NCBI GenBank assembly: GCA_019359095.1
Contig: JAHHHZ010000019.1
Location: forward strand, 248,001 to 312,000
Direction of reading: 5' to 3'
Length of the DNA stretch: 64,000 nt
DNA from: Pleurocapsa minor HA4230-MV1
GTDB taxonomy: Bacteria; Cyanobacteriota; Cyanobacteriia; Cyanobacteriales; Xenococcaceae
In this document: one piece after another, positions 34,110 to 42,199 of the stretch
Layout of the letters: each line of letters opens with the position of its first letter
Numbering within the stretch: position 1 is the first letter of the stretch
Made by a program: the position numbers and the translations under genes
The notes under the pieces: model-generated
Databases searched by the model: none
Told to the model about the DNA's origin: nothing
What the model saw: only the letters and a program-made list of their open reading frames with translations

Positions 34110-34142
34110 AGATTAAGCAAAAGTTTTGAGGAACTTATGAGG
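34110..34142 (-). promoter_or_regulatory. CCTCATAAGTT-type direct-repeat promoter (site 10)
   Basis: Minus strand: CCTCATAAGTT (34142-34132), CCTCAAAACTT (34131-34121), TAATCT (34115-34110) at the 16-base offset. It serves hsp20 and lies 16 bases from the end of the upstream response regulator gene. Confidence 0.72.
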
Positions 34143-34157
34143 AAATTAAATCAAGTA

Positions 34158-36029
34158 TTAGGGGTTAGGTGTTTTGCTTTGAATTGTGCGGATTCGCGAT
34201 AGGCGATTGAGGATGCGAGTAGCTAATTGTGTTCCCGTAACTGGTTTGCTGATGTAATCGTCCGCACCGATATAAAATGCTTGCTCCTGAGTTTGTAAGT
34301 CTTGATGAACGGTGAGAAACAGAACGGGTAAATGACTCCAGTTTGGGTCACTTCGTAGCATACGACATAATTCAATGCCATTAACATCTGGCATTTCTAT
34401 ATCTAATATCACTAGGTCGGGTGAAGTAGCTTGAAGAACTTGCCAAAACTGATGAGGGTCATTAAGGGTGGTAATTTCAAATCCCCAAGGTTTGAGACTT
34501 GTCCGCATTGCCTCTATGAATAAGGAATCATCATCGACAATAGTTATCTTAGTTTCAGCCCCAGAACGTCGCAGCAGTTGAGATACAGCATTCATTGCCT
34601 GAGTTGAAGTTACGGGCTGCACCAATAAAGTATGTTTTTTACCGCGCATAATTTTAAGACGCTCGGTAAAATTTTTATCGGTGTTAAATAAGGCTGTTTC
34701 TGAGACAATTACCACAATAGGTAGTAAGGGCTTTTGCTGGTGTAGTTGTGCTAGTAAATCTAAACTATCTATCGGACTATCTCGATCCGTTTTGGTTCTA
34801 ATCTGAAATATCCTGAGCAAAACAATCGCAGGGCGATCTCGCTGAATTATTTCTGGTGCTTCTGATGCAGTTATCGCGATCGCCGTTCGCAGATTATGCG
34901 CTGCTGCTTGGGTTGCTAATTGCTCAGTAAAATCGCGATCGTTATCAACAATTAACAATAAGGGAAAACTGTCTAAAACTAAATTAGATCCAGGATTGTA
35001 ACTGTTAAATTTATCTCTCAAGTCGTTAAGCGATCTACTAAAAGGCTCGATTTGGTCTGGCTGAGGAAAAGTTTCAGCATCGAGAAAGGCTTCTAGTTCT
35101 CGTGCTAGCTTCGAGCCATTATAAAAGCCCAGACTTCCTAGAGAACCCGCTAATTTGTGGGCTGCTAAGATCGCTTCCCGTTTTAATTCTTGGTTGAAAT
35201 TATTTGTTTTTAAGGCGATCGCTACATTCTCTAAAACTACTAAGCGATCGAACATTGCTTCTTTGTGTTGCAGCCAAAGATTAGCAATTTCTGCTGGATC
35301 GGCAGATTCGACTGCGGTATTAGCTACAGAGTCAGTTTGTGATTCTGCTTTATCTGGTAGTGGCTTAAGACGGTAGCCTATGCCGTAAACCGTCTCAATC
35401 AAATCTTTGGCTGCACCTGCCTCTTTCAACTTTTGACGTAGTGTTTTAATATGTGTCCTAACTGCTCCTTCAGTCGGCGGATCTTCAAAAGTCCAGAGAT
35501 TTTCAATAACTCCCTCAAGGCTAAAAACACGATTGTGGTTGCGTAAAAATAGCTCTAACAAAGCATACTCTTTTGCTGTTAAATTTAACGGTTTCTCATT
35601 ATAAAATGCTTCTAAGCTATTAAGATTGAGACCCAGATTACCCCACTTTAATGTAGATGATGAAGCTTGACCTTCTCGTGGTAGTAGGACACGAATTCGC
35701 ACCGTAAGCTCATCAAAATTAAATGGCTTAACTAGATAATCATCAGCCCCCGCATCAAAACCCTTGACAATATCGGTGCTGTGATCGCGAGCAGTTAACA
35801 TTAGAACTGGCACACTATAATCGCGATCGCGAAGTTTTTTACACAGACTAATGCCATCAATTTTGGGCAACATCACATCTAAAACCACCAAATCGTAGTT
35901 AAAAAGCGTAATATATTCCCATGCTTCCTCACCATCAGAAGCAATATCTACCGCATATCTTTGAGCGATGAGATGGTTAGATAGTGCATCTAGCAACACT
36001 TCATCATCGTCTACCAATAAAAGTCTCAT
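34158..36029 (-). CDS. Multidomain OmpR-type response regulator: REC-wHTH-HPt-REC-REC
   Basis: 623 residues. REC1 has D51 in VLDVMLPKIDG; an OmpR/PhoB winged helix spans about 128-222 (RVFSLEGVIENLWTF...VYGIGYRL); HPt with AHKLAGSLGS (H about 291); REC2 (about 345-470) where the acceptor Asp is lost (IVLLRIF); REC3 (about 498-612) intact with ILDIEMPDVNG. A phosphorelay hub that binds DNA through the winged helix. It lies directly upstream of promoter site 10 and inside the regulon cluster, so it is one candidate for the factor that reads the direct repeats. Its first codons are duplicated at 37392-37464. Confidence 0.92.
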   Translation of the reverse strand: MRLLLVDDDEVLLDALSNHLIAQRYAVDIASDGEEAWEYITLFNYDLVVLDVMLPKIDGISLCKKLRDRDYSVPVLMLTARDHSTDIVKGFDAGADDYLVKPFNFDELTVRIRVLLPREGQASSSTLKWGNLGLNLNSLEAFYNEKPLNLTAKEYALLELFLRNHNRVFSLEGVIENLWTFEDPPTEGAVRTHIKTLRQKLKEAGAAKDLIETVYGIGYRLKPLPDKAESQTDSVANTAVESADPAEIANLWLQHKEAMFDRLVVLENVAIALKTNNFNQELKREAILAAHKLAGSLGSLGFYNGSKLARELEAFLDAETFPQPDQIEPFSRSLNDLRDKFNSYNPGSNLVLDSFPLLLIVDNDRDFTEQLATQAAAHNLRTAIAITASEAPEIIQRDRPAIVLLRIFQIRTKTDRDSPIDSLDLLAQLHQQKPLLPIVVIVSETALFNTDKNFTERLKIMRGKKHTLLVQPVTSTQAMNAVSQLLRRSGAETKITIVDDDSLFIEAMRTSLKPWGFEITTLNDPHQFWQVLQATSPDLVILDIEMPDVNGIELCRMLRSDPNWSHLPVLFLTVHQDLQTQEQAFYIGADDYISKPVTGTQLATRILNRLSRIRTIQSKTPNP

Positions 36030-36088
36030 CGAGTTTTTTTGTCTGTTTATTTTTTTTGCAACAGAACCCTCCGCGAGCGCGTCGCTAC

Positions 36089-37093
36089 CTAGTCCAACTT
36101 CACTACCATCTTGCCAACATTTTTTCCCTCGAAAAGGCCGATAAACGCGCCCACCGCTTGGTCAAGTCCCGTCACCACCGTTTCTTTATTCTTCAGTTTG
36201 CCAGCTCGGAAATAGCTCCCCACTTCCCGTTCAAATTCACCCTGAAGATTTAGTGAATCTCTAACAATCAACCCTTTCATCGTCAATCGTTTAGTAGCCA
36301 TATTCAAGAGATTGGAAGGACCAGGCTGCGGCTTTTCCTGGTTGTAACCTGAGATACCACCACAAGCGATGATTCGGCCATGTACACGTAACGCTGAAAG
36401 AGCCGCTTCGAGCATTTCACCGCCGACATTATCAAAATAGACATCAATCCCATCTGGCGCGGCCAAGTTCAATTGTTCGAGAATCGGGCTAGCCTTGTAA
36501 TTAAAAGCGACATCAAATCCGCATTCTTCCATGAGAAACTTAACCTTTTCTGTTGAACCAGCAGCCCCGATAACACGGCACCCGCGTAATTTCGCTAGTT
36601 GTCCAGCCACACTTCCCACCGCGCCAGCAGCTCCCGAAATAAAAATCACGTCGCCAGCTTTAACCTCAACCAAATTCAACCCAACCCAGGCAGTCATGCC
36701 CGTCATGCCGAGCGCGCCTAAGTAAACCGATAGCGGTTGAATCTCGCTACTGACTGGATGCAAAGCTTTCGGCGTAGCTATGAAGTATTCCCGCCAGCCA
36801 AAGTTGGAAGTGACGATATCTCCTGGCTTGAATTCTCTAGTGCGGGACTCGATCACCTCGCCGACTGCGCCGCCTTCAAGAGGTTTACCTAACTCATAGG
36901 GTGGAACATAGGATTTACTATCGTTCATGCGACTGCGCATATATGGATCTACCGACATATAGAGGTTGCGAACGAGTACCTGTCCATCTTGAAGTGGCTC
37001 TAGTTCCGTCTGTGTGAAAGTAAAGTTATCTGTGGTTGGAATCCCTTTCGGGCGGGAGGCTAACTGAATCTCGCGGCTGGTGATCTGAGACAT
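36089..37093 (-). CDS. NADP-dependent oxidoreductase, MDR superfamily (CurA-like)
   Basis: 334 residues of the zinc-independent medium-chain reductase family (leukotriene B4 12-hydroxydehydrogenase, CurA, plant double-bond reductases). N-terminal half with LYMSVDPYMRSRM; nucleotide site AGAVGSVAGQLAKLRG; then YFDNVGGEML and IIACGGISGYN. Expected to reduce alpha,beta-unsaturated carbonyls with NADPH. The gene has no HIP1 octamer and looks richer in G+C than its neighbours. It is bracketed by two copies of the response-regulator 5' end, so it may be a recent arrival. Confidence 0.92.
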   Translation of the reverse strand: MSQITSREIQLASRPKGIPTTDNFTFTQTELEPLQDGQVLVRNLYMSVDPYMRSRMNDSKSYVPPYELGKPLEGGAVGEVIESRTREFKPGDIVTSNFGWREYFIATPKALHPVSSEIQPLSVYLGALGMTGMTAWVGLNLVEVKAGDVIFISGAAGAVGSVAGQLAKLRGCRVIGAAGSTEKVKFLMEECGFDVAFNYKASPILEQLNLAAPDGIDVYFDNVGGEMLEAALSALRVHGRIIACGGISGYNQEKPQPGPSNLLNMATKRLTMKGLIVRDSLNLQGEFEREVGSYFRAGKLKNKETVVTGLDQAVGAFIGLFEGKNVGKMVVKLD

Positions 37094-37321
37094 ATAAATA
37101 ACCTAGTTTTGTTTTCTTTTTATTTATGGTCAAGCTTCTTGATTTCTCAACTTATTTTCCATTTTTCGACGTTTCACTTCGTCGAGTTTCGATTGAATGT
37201 TAGCTTGGTTTCTTCCGCAATCAATAAAATACTTACAAAATTTGTCCAATATAGCCTCTATCTTTAGACCGTTTTAGTAAAATTTATACAATTAAAACGC
37301 GATTTAAATATTTGCTAAACC

Positions 37322-37403
37322 CTATCTATAAAGTTGTTTTTAGCTATTTCTATCCAAAGATGTAGTGACATTCTAACCAATTTCTCCCAATATTTTTGAG
37401 CGA
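37322..37403 (+). repeat. 82-bp direct repeat, copy 1
   Basis: Matches 39580-39661 with one mismatch seen. It starts CTATCTATAAAGTTG and ends TTTTTGAGCGA. AT-rich, no frame. The end coincides with the junction to the duplicated response-regulator fragment. Confidence 0.85.
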
Positions 37404-37464
37404 TGAGATGGTTAGATAGTGCATCTAGCAACACTTCGTCATCGTCTACCAATAAAAGTCTCAT
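37392..37464 (-). pseudogene. Duplicated 5' end of the multidomain response regulator
   Basis: Minus strand, starting at the ATG at 37464: MRLLLVDDDEVLLDALSN and a few codons more, as in 36029-35959, with one base change seen in the shared stretch. It breaks off at the 82-bp repeat. Not functional. Confidence 0.85.
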
Positions 37465-37559
37465 CTAGGTTTTGAGTATAATTTGGGGTTTTTCTTCACT
37501 TTAGCAAGCTTATTATAAGTGGATGATGTGCGATCGCTATTTTTTCTAGGAAAAATTTT

Positions 37560-37592
37560 CCTCATAAGTTCCTCAAATTACTTGCCTATATA
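37560..37592 (+). promoter_or_regulatory. CCTCATAAGTT-type direct-repeat promoter (site 11)
   Basis: CCTCATAAGTT (37560-37570), CCTCAAATTAC (37571-37581), TATATA (37587-37592) at the 16-base offset. The universal stress protein start is only about 22 bases further on, so the leader is very short here. Confidence 0.75.
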
Positions 37593-37614
37593 TTATTTAA
37601 GCGAGGTAATTAAG

Positions 37615-38259
37615 ATGTTTAAGAAAATTTTAGTAGCAATAGACCGTTCAATCACCAGCAGGGAGGTTTTTGAAATTGCTATATCTCTGGCAAAAACAAC
37701 TGGAGCAAGCTTGATGCTGCTGCACGTTTTATCCAATGAAGAAAGACAAAATCCAACTCTGTTTGTCTACTCTAGTATCAGATACAATGTGATAAGCGAA
37801 GTACTTCTCAAAGCGTATGAAGAACAGTGGCAAAAATTTGAAGAAGAAGGATTAGAATTTTTGCGCTCCCTTGTTAAAGAAGCAACAACCGCAGGAGTTG
37901 ACGCTGAATTTACCCAATTTTGGGGTAATCCTGGACAAGATATCTGCGACTTAGCCCAAGCATGGTCGGCAGATTTGATCTTGGTCGGTAGTAGAGGTTT
38001 GTCTGGTATTAAAGAGATGTTTCTAGGTAGCGTTAGTAATTATGTAACCCACCATGCCCCTTGCTCGGTTTTCATTGTGCATAAAACTGGCAACACCTCG
38101 TCATCTCTCTCGATCAATTCTGATTCTCAATCGTTTCAGGACAAGCAACGAGAATTAACTACTTCTACTTCTGAAAAATCAACTTTTAGAAAACGTGAAT
38201 TTGTAGCTAAATCAATTTCTCAGTTGGAAAAAAAAATCCCAATCTTCAGCAAAATCTAA
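37615..38259 (+). CDS. Universal stress protein (UspA family)
   Basis: 214 residues. The UspA fold runs from MFKKILVAIDRS to the ATP-binding motif LILVGSRGLSGIKEMFLGSV (G-2x-G-9x-G-S type) and CSVFIV at about residue 155. A polar tail of some 55 residues (Ser/Thr/Lys-rich) follows and is not part of the domain. The ATG at 37615 is dictated by the promoter and the family start. The rubredoxin-MBL gene follows 53 bases later and a broken USP copy lies at 39049. Confidence 0.92.
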   Translation: MFKKILVAIDRSITSREVFEIAISLAKTTGASLMLLHVLSNEERQNPTLFVYSSIRYNVISEVLLKAYEEQWQKFEEEGLEFLRSLVKEATTAGVDAEFTQFWGNPGQDICDLAQAWSADLILVGSRGLSGIKEMFLGSVSNYVTHHAPCSVFIVHKTGNTSSSLSINSDSQSFQDKQRELTTSTSEKSTFRKREFVAKSISQLEKKIPIFSKI

Positions 38260-38312
38260 CTAAGTCGTACCTTGAAACAACAAAAAACTTAATATTTCTG
38301 GAGGAATAGGAA

Positions 38313-39038
38313 ATGAATCATAATCAATCTATTTGCACTGTTTGTGGCTATAACATGATTGGCGATATACCTGATGTCTGTCCGTTTTGCGGAGCAAATC
38401 ATAATAAGTTTGTTTCTTGGGATGAGGCACAACAGATCTATCAAGTAACACCGTATCGTGTAAATGACTACGTTACGCAGTTGCTATCCGTGCCTCGTCT
38501 TGGTTTAGAACACGCTGCTTATCGCATTGAAACAGATGATGCTGCTGTTTGGATTGATTGTCCCTCAGTATTCGATCCCGACTTGAAACCAGTAGAAGCG
38601 ATCTACTTTACTCACAAGGATTTTATGGGTGCATCCAACCAGTATCGTGAAGCCTGGGATGCGAAAGTTTATCTGCACGCTCTCGATGCCAAACATCCAC
38701 TTGCTAGACAATTTCCAGTCGATCAAAAATTTGAGGGTGACTTTAGCGAGCATGGTATTGAAGCTTTCCATATAGGTGGACATACGCCAGGTTTTACCCT
38801 GTATATCTATGGCAAGGTGTTGTTTATTTGCGACTATGCCTTTCCTCCAGGGTCGAAAATGCGATTTAACCCTTTTGGCCCGCAAAACGAAACACGTAAA
38901 CGTGCAGCACGGATACTAGAAATTATTTCCGAGCGCTCGCTCTTAACCGTCTGCGGATATAATTTTGTTACAGAATTTGATAGCTGGCACAAGAATTTCA
39001 AGCATTTACTTGAAGAACATTCTCGCACAGTAGCTTAG
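38313..39038 (+). CDS. Rubredoxin-like/MBL-fold fusion protein
   Basis: 241 residues. The first 35 residues form a rubredoxin/zinc-ribbon knuckle: CTVCGYN and CPFCGAN. The rest is a metallo-beta-lactamase-like fold with FTHKDFMGA and HIGGHTPGFTLY; the canonical HxHxDH is altered (THKDF), so metal binding may be partial. FDP- and glyoxalase-like families have similar layout. Electron transfer or oxygen/NO-related chemistry is a guess. GGAGG precedes the ATG. In one unit with the USP upstream and the ferredoxin downstream. Confidence 0.8.
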   Translation: MNHNQSICTVCGYNMIGDIPDVCPFCGANHNKFVSWDEAQQIYQVTPYRVNDYVTQLLSVPRLGLEHAAYRIETDDAAVWIDCPSVFDPDLKPVEAIYFTHKDFMGASNQYREAWDAKVYLHALDAKHPLARQFPVDQKFEGDFSEHGIEAFHIGGHTPGFTLYIYGKVLFICDYAFPPGSKMRFNPFGPQNETRKRAARILEIISERSLLTVCGYNFVTEFDSWHKNFKHLLEEHSRTVA

Positions 39039-39048
39039 ATAAATTGAG

Positions 39049-39138
39049 ATGTTTGACAAAATTTTAGTGGCAATAGATCGTTCGCCAGCGAGCAGAAATG
39101 TTTTTGAAACTGCTGTATCTTTAAGAGAATTTTTATGA
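39049..39138 (+). pseudogene. 5' fragment of a universal stress protein gene
   Basis: Reads MFDKILVAIDRSPASRNVF then [10 protein letters not shown] and stop. The first 25 codons match the intact USP at 37615 (MFKKILVAIDRSITSREVF). The rest of the domain is absent. The stop TGA overlaps the ATG of the ferredoxin gene (ATGA), so the leftover may still aid translation of that gene. Confidence 0.8.
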
Positions 39139-39443
39139 CGACTATTACCTTTGTAAAAGAAGATAAAGAAGCGATCGCAGCGATGGGTTCTAATTTACGC
39201 GAGAAAGCCCTTCAAAATAAAGTTGATATTTATACCTTGGGAGGTAAACTAAGAAACTGTGGTGGGTATGGACAGTGTGGTACTTGCGTGGTTGAAATCG
39301 CCGAGGGAATAGAAAACTTGTCTCCCAAAACAGATTTTGAAAAACGTAAATTGAAGAAGAAACCAAATAATTATCGTTTAGCTTGTCAAGCTATGGTTAA
39401 TGGTTCAGTCAAGGTTATAACTAAACCAAAACCTTCTCGTTAG
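39135..39443 (+). CDS. 2Fe-2S ferredoxin (plant-type cluster motif)
   Basis: 102 residues. Cysteines [11 protein letters not shown] (C-x5-C-x2-C) and the distant ACQ near 88 give the four ligands of a [2Fe-2S] centre, in the branch with an [13 protein letters not shown] insert. Small soluble electron carrier. Starts by overlap with the USP remnant. Its partner may be the rubredoxin-MBL protein upstream. Confidence 0.9.
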   Translation: MTTITFVKEDKEAIAAMGSNLREKALQNKVDIYTLGGKLRNCGGYGQCGTCVVEIAEGIENLSPKTDFEKRKLKKKPNNYRLACQAMVNGSVKVITKPKPSR

Positions 39444-39468
39444 CATCAACCATGATTAAACTCCTTGA

Positions 39469-39492
39469 CAAACCTGGCGATCGCCAGGTTTG
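39469..39492. terminator. 24-bp perfect palindrome after the ferredoxin gene
   Basis: CAAACCTGGCGA joins TCGCCAGGTTTG without a spacer and contains a HIP1 core (GGCGATCGCC). It lies 26 bases after the stop codon. It lacks a T-run, so transcription termination is uncertain; a protein-binding palindrome is also possible. Confidence 0.45.
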
Positions 39493-39579
39493 ATGTGAAT
39501 TATATATTACAATTAGTAACTACGATGTCGAGGAAGTTGTCCTCCAAAACAAGATAAAATTCTTCGCGTTGTCCGTTAA

Positions 39580-39661
39580 CTATCTATAAAGTTGTTTTTA
39601 GCTATTTCTATCCAAAGATGTAGTGACATTCTAACCAATTTCTCCTAATATTTTTGAGCGA
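39580..39661 (+). repeat. 82-bp direct repeat, copy 2
   Basis: Near-identical to 37322-37403 and ends in the same TTTTTGAGCGA, but then continues into unrelated sequence. It sits just before the DUF3124 lipoprotein gene and may include its promoter. Confidence 0.85.
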
Positions 39662-39713
39662 GCGGAAGAACATCAAAAATGAGATTCTTTTTAAGAATGA
39701 GATTTTATTGTCA

Positions 39714-40244
39714 ATGAAGCAATATTTTTATTGTTATCTAATAATTGTCAGCATATTTTTGACAGGTTGTAATAATGCACAACCTCCACAAGAGCCTATT
39801 TCTCAATTGAAAGTCGTAAATTTAAATAACACGGTTAAGCTTGTCAGAGGTCAAACGGTTTACGTTCCTGTTTACTCGCATATTTATTATTTCGATCGCG
39901 ATCGAATTCGAGAATTTGCTACTACACTGAGTATCCGCAATACGGATTTGACCAACCCAATTATTGTTACTTCGACAAGCTATCACAATACTAATGGCGA
40001 ACTCGTTCGCAAGTATTTAGAGCAACCTGTAGAACTCAACCCTTTAGCAACAACAAATTTTATAGTTAATCTAGACGATACAACTGGCGGAGTTGGAGCG
40101 AGTTTTATTGTGGAATGGGTTGCTACCAAAGAAGTATCCGATCCTGTTGTTGAAGCAGTCATGATTCATACACCAAGCACTCAAGGACTTTCTTTAATTA
40201 GTAATGGTCGAGTTATCAAAAGTTGGAGGGAGGAGCAAAAATAA
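39714..40244 (+). CDS. DUF3124 lipoprotein
   Basis: 176 residues. Lipoprotein signal peptide with lipobox LTGC (Cys about 19), then a beta-rich domain with VRGQTVYVPVYSHIY and ATTLSIRNTDL and a closing FIVEWVA, as in DUF3124. Anchored in the envelope, function unknown. The ATG at 39714 begins the signal peptide; a longer frame adds charged residues that would block it. The following 40245-40428 stretch shows nothing supportable. Confidence 0.85.
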   Translation: MKQYFYCYLIIVSIFLTGCNNAQPPQEPISQLKVVNLNNTVKLVRGQTVYVPVYSHIYYFDRDRIREFATTLSIRNTDLTNPIIVTSTSYHNTNGELVRKYLEQPVELNPLATTNFIVNLDDTTGGVGASFIVEWVATKEVSDPVVEAVMIHTPSTQGLSLISNGRVIKSWREEQK

Positions 40245-40428
40245 AATAAGCTGTTTTTTCACTCATCAATTGCTAGATCGAGCCATCGAGCGACAGTTGT
40301 TAAAGAAAATTCTTGGATCGTTTGTTGATTTTTCGTTGACACTTTTATCAAAAACATTACGCCTTCATCAACGCCAAAGTAATAAGTGTCCTAAGATAAA
40401 TCCATATTGCTATAAATAACGATCGAGA

Positions 40429-41208
40429 TTACGAAGCGTTTTGATAGATTTGTTGTTCTCGATTAATAAACACCCCAGCTAAGGCTTGATAAGCTTCAAT
40501 CCAAGCGGTCATCACTTCTTCGGTCGCTGCATCTCCCAACACATCCTTAATTGCCTGTAACAAACATTCTCCCACTATCGGATACTGTTCTGGTAAAACA
40601 TAGGTTTGTACGTGACGATGAGCAATTTTATCTACCATTCCTTTTAAAGATTCTAGATCGTCAATATGAGTAGCGTAACTATAAACAGCAGTAGCAAGTT
40701 TAGCGGGTTGAGTCCCATTAGCCTGTGCAGCCAGATCGAACTGTGCTTTCACTTCTGGATAGGTATCAAACATAATTTCGTACATCCGAGTAGTAATTTT
40801 TTTACCGTGTAGTTTAATTACGGGGGCGGTGGATTTGACGATCTCAATAGTTTTTTGACTAACTCCCTTCTTCGCTGGAAAATGTTCGGAAAAAGCCAGA
40901 GTAAATGCTAGATTTTCTTTCGCTTGCACTGTATGGGGTGCATTAGCAGGTATAAAAATAAATACTCCTGGGGCTAAAGCGATATCTTTTCCTTCTAAAT
41001 TAAGATTTCCTGTACCTTCAATTACAGTTATGACCGCATTACGAGTGGAGGAATGTTCGTCAAGATCTGTACCTGCTGCTAAACAGAATAAGCTGTATTG
41101 ACTGTTGTTATCTTTGAATAAAACTTTACTGTCGATCCCATTGGTGGGGTATTCAATTAAATCCTGTAATGTAGCATTAAAAGAATTGTTAGCTGTTGCG
41201 ACTGTCAT
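40429..41208 (-). CDS. Cupin-globin fusion protein
   Basis: 259 residues. The N-terminus (about 20-110) is a cupin: LDEHSSTRNAVITVIEGTG and GVFIFIPANAPHTV give the two His-containing motifs. From about 115 it is the globin of flavohaemoglobins, with B10 Tyr (Y143), E7 Gln (Q167) and proximal His H199 followed by LPEQYPIVGECLLQAI. No FAD/NAD reductase module follows. The haem pocket residues are those for NO/O2 chemistry; the cupin could bind a metal or organic ligand. Downstream of a methyltransferase gene by 54 bases, probably in one unit. Confidence 0.88.
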   Translation of the reverse strand: MTVATANNSFNATLQDLIEYPTNGIDSKVLFKDNNSQYSLFCLAAGTDLDEHSSTRNAVITVIEGTGNLNLEGKDIALAPGVFIFIPANAPHTVQAKENLAFTLAFSEHFPAKKGVSQKTIEIVKSTAPVIKLHGKKITTRMYEIMFDTYPEVKAQFDLAAQANGTQPAKLATAVYSYATHIDDLESLKGMVDKIAHRHVQTYVLPEQYPIVGECLLQAIKDVLGDAATEEVMTAWIEAYQALAGVFINREQQIYQNAS

Positions 41209-41262
41209 GATTTTCTCCTTGGTCTTTTGTTGTTTATTTATTACACTCGGTATATCACGTCT

Positions 41263-42030
41263 CTACTGACTGATAAAAACGATATAACCGATGTTTTTTC
41301 CCTGTTGTTGAAAGCTACGGCGCATCTTTTTGACTCTGTGACGCAGACTGGGTTTAGTTAAAACATTCGAGATAATTTTGACTGTTCCTAATAAACCTTC
41401 ATCCCTGATCATTTGATCGAGATTAAGTAATCCCATTTTTCCTGTTTGCTGTTGCTGTATATTTAAACCAGCATCTTTACAAGCCTTCGACCACTCCGAG
41501 ACAGTTAAAGGATTAGCATTGACTCGAATAGATTTAGATAAGCTTTTACGCACTTGTTCAGCATGATCGCGGACAAACATTTCATGGGAAAGAAACTTAC
41601 CCCCTGGTTTGAGACAGTTTCTAATTCCTGATAATATCGCGGCTTTCCCTACATCCGACTGCATGGTGAGGATCGCTTCGGCTAAGACATAATCAAACTT
41701 GTCTGTAATCTTATCTAATTGAAAAATATCTCCTTCTAAAATAGTCACTTGGTCTGATAATCCCGCAGCTTTGATATTTTCCCTAGCTTTAGCCACGCTA
41801 TTAGGGTTTTTTTCGATGCCCACTACACGCACGTTAAATCTTTTAGTTATTTCAATAGCACTTTCGCCACAGCTTGCTGCCAATTCTAATACCGTTTCTC
41901 CTGGTTGGAAATTAGCCCAAGTAAACAATTGTTCTGTGGCTGCTTTTCCTCCAGGACGTAATATTCTCTTTCCTGCTGCTGCTAAGACTTGATAACCAGG
42001 GACGGTAGCAAAATTAAGAGTAGTTGTCAT
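41263..42030 (-). CDS. Class I SAM-dependent methyltransferase
   Basis: 255 residues. Motif I appears as VLELAASCGESAIEI (the usual GxGxG is weakened to AASCG), motif II as VVGIEKNP, then ILEGDIFQLD and a motif post-II at LKPGGKF. The N-terminal AAGKRILRPGGKAATEQLF resembles other cyanobacterial small-molecule methyltransferases. Substrate unknown. A weak copy of the direct-repeat promoter lies upstream (42069-42101). Its partner is the cupin-globin gene downstream. Confidence 0.85.
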   Translation of the reverse strand: MTTTLNFATVPGYQVLAAAGKRILRPGGKAATEQLFTWANFQPGETVLELAASCGESAIEITKRFNVRVVGIEKNPNSVAKARENIKAAGLSDQVTILEGDIFQLDKITDKFDYVLAEAILTMQSDVGKAAILSGIRNCLKPGGKFLSHEMFVRDHAEQVRKSLSKSIRVNANPLTVSEWSKACKDAGLNIQQQQTGKMGLLNLDQMIRDEGLLGTVKIISNVLTKPSLRHRVKKMRRSFQQQGKNIGYIVFISQ

Positions 42031-42068
42031 GAGTTATATCCCAACTCGATACTCTTACTCTGACATTA

Positions 42069-42101
42069 ATTTTATGACTCGTCTTTGAGGTAGCTCATGT
42101 T
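42069..42101 (-). promoter_or_regulatory. Weak CCTCATAAGTT-type promoter (site 13, tentative)
   Basis: Minus strand: a full second unit CCTCAAAGACG (42090-42080) and TAAAAT (42074-42069) at the 16-base offset, but the first unit is only AACATGAGCTA. It points to the methyltransferase gene. Listed as a possible member only. Confidence 0.4.
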
Positions 42102-42199
42102 TTGTTTGAGAATAAAGTTTTGTTTAAAAGCATCGAGCGCAGGTTACGGTAATTTTTTAAAGGATCGAAAAAGTAGGCAAAACTCTTTTAAATAAAAGT

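Larger units (their letters stand above)
37094..37559. other. Intergenic region of recombined fragments
   Basis: Holds an 82-bp repeat (37322-37403, near-identical to 39580-39661) that runs into a copy of the first ~23 codons of the upstream response regulator (37392-37464). On the minus strand from about 37128 to 37256 an open 43-codon stretch ends in KRRKMENKLRNQEA; it may be the tail of a lost gene. A small hairpin TCGACG/CGTCGA lies near 37166-37185. Confidence 0.5.

Noticed and set aside
40204-40419. 71-codon frame after the DUF3124 gene
   Set aside because: Overlaps the end of that gene in another frame, with no ribosome site and no recognisable domain.
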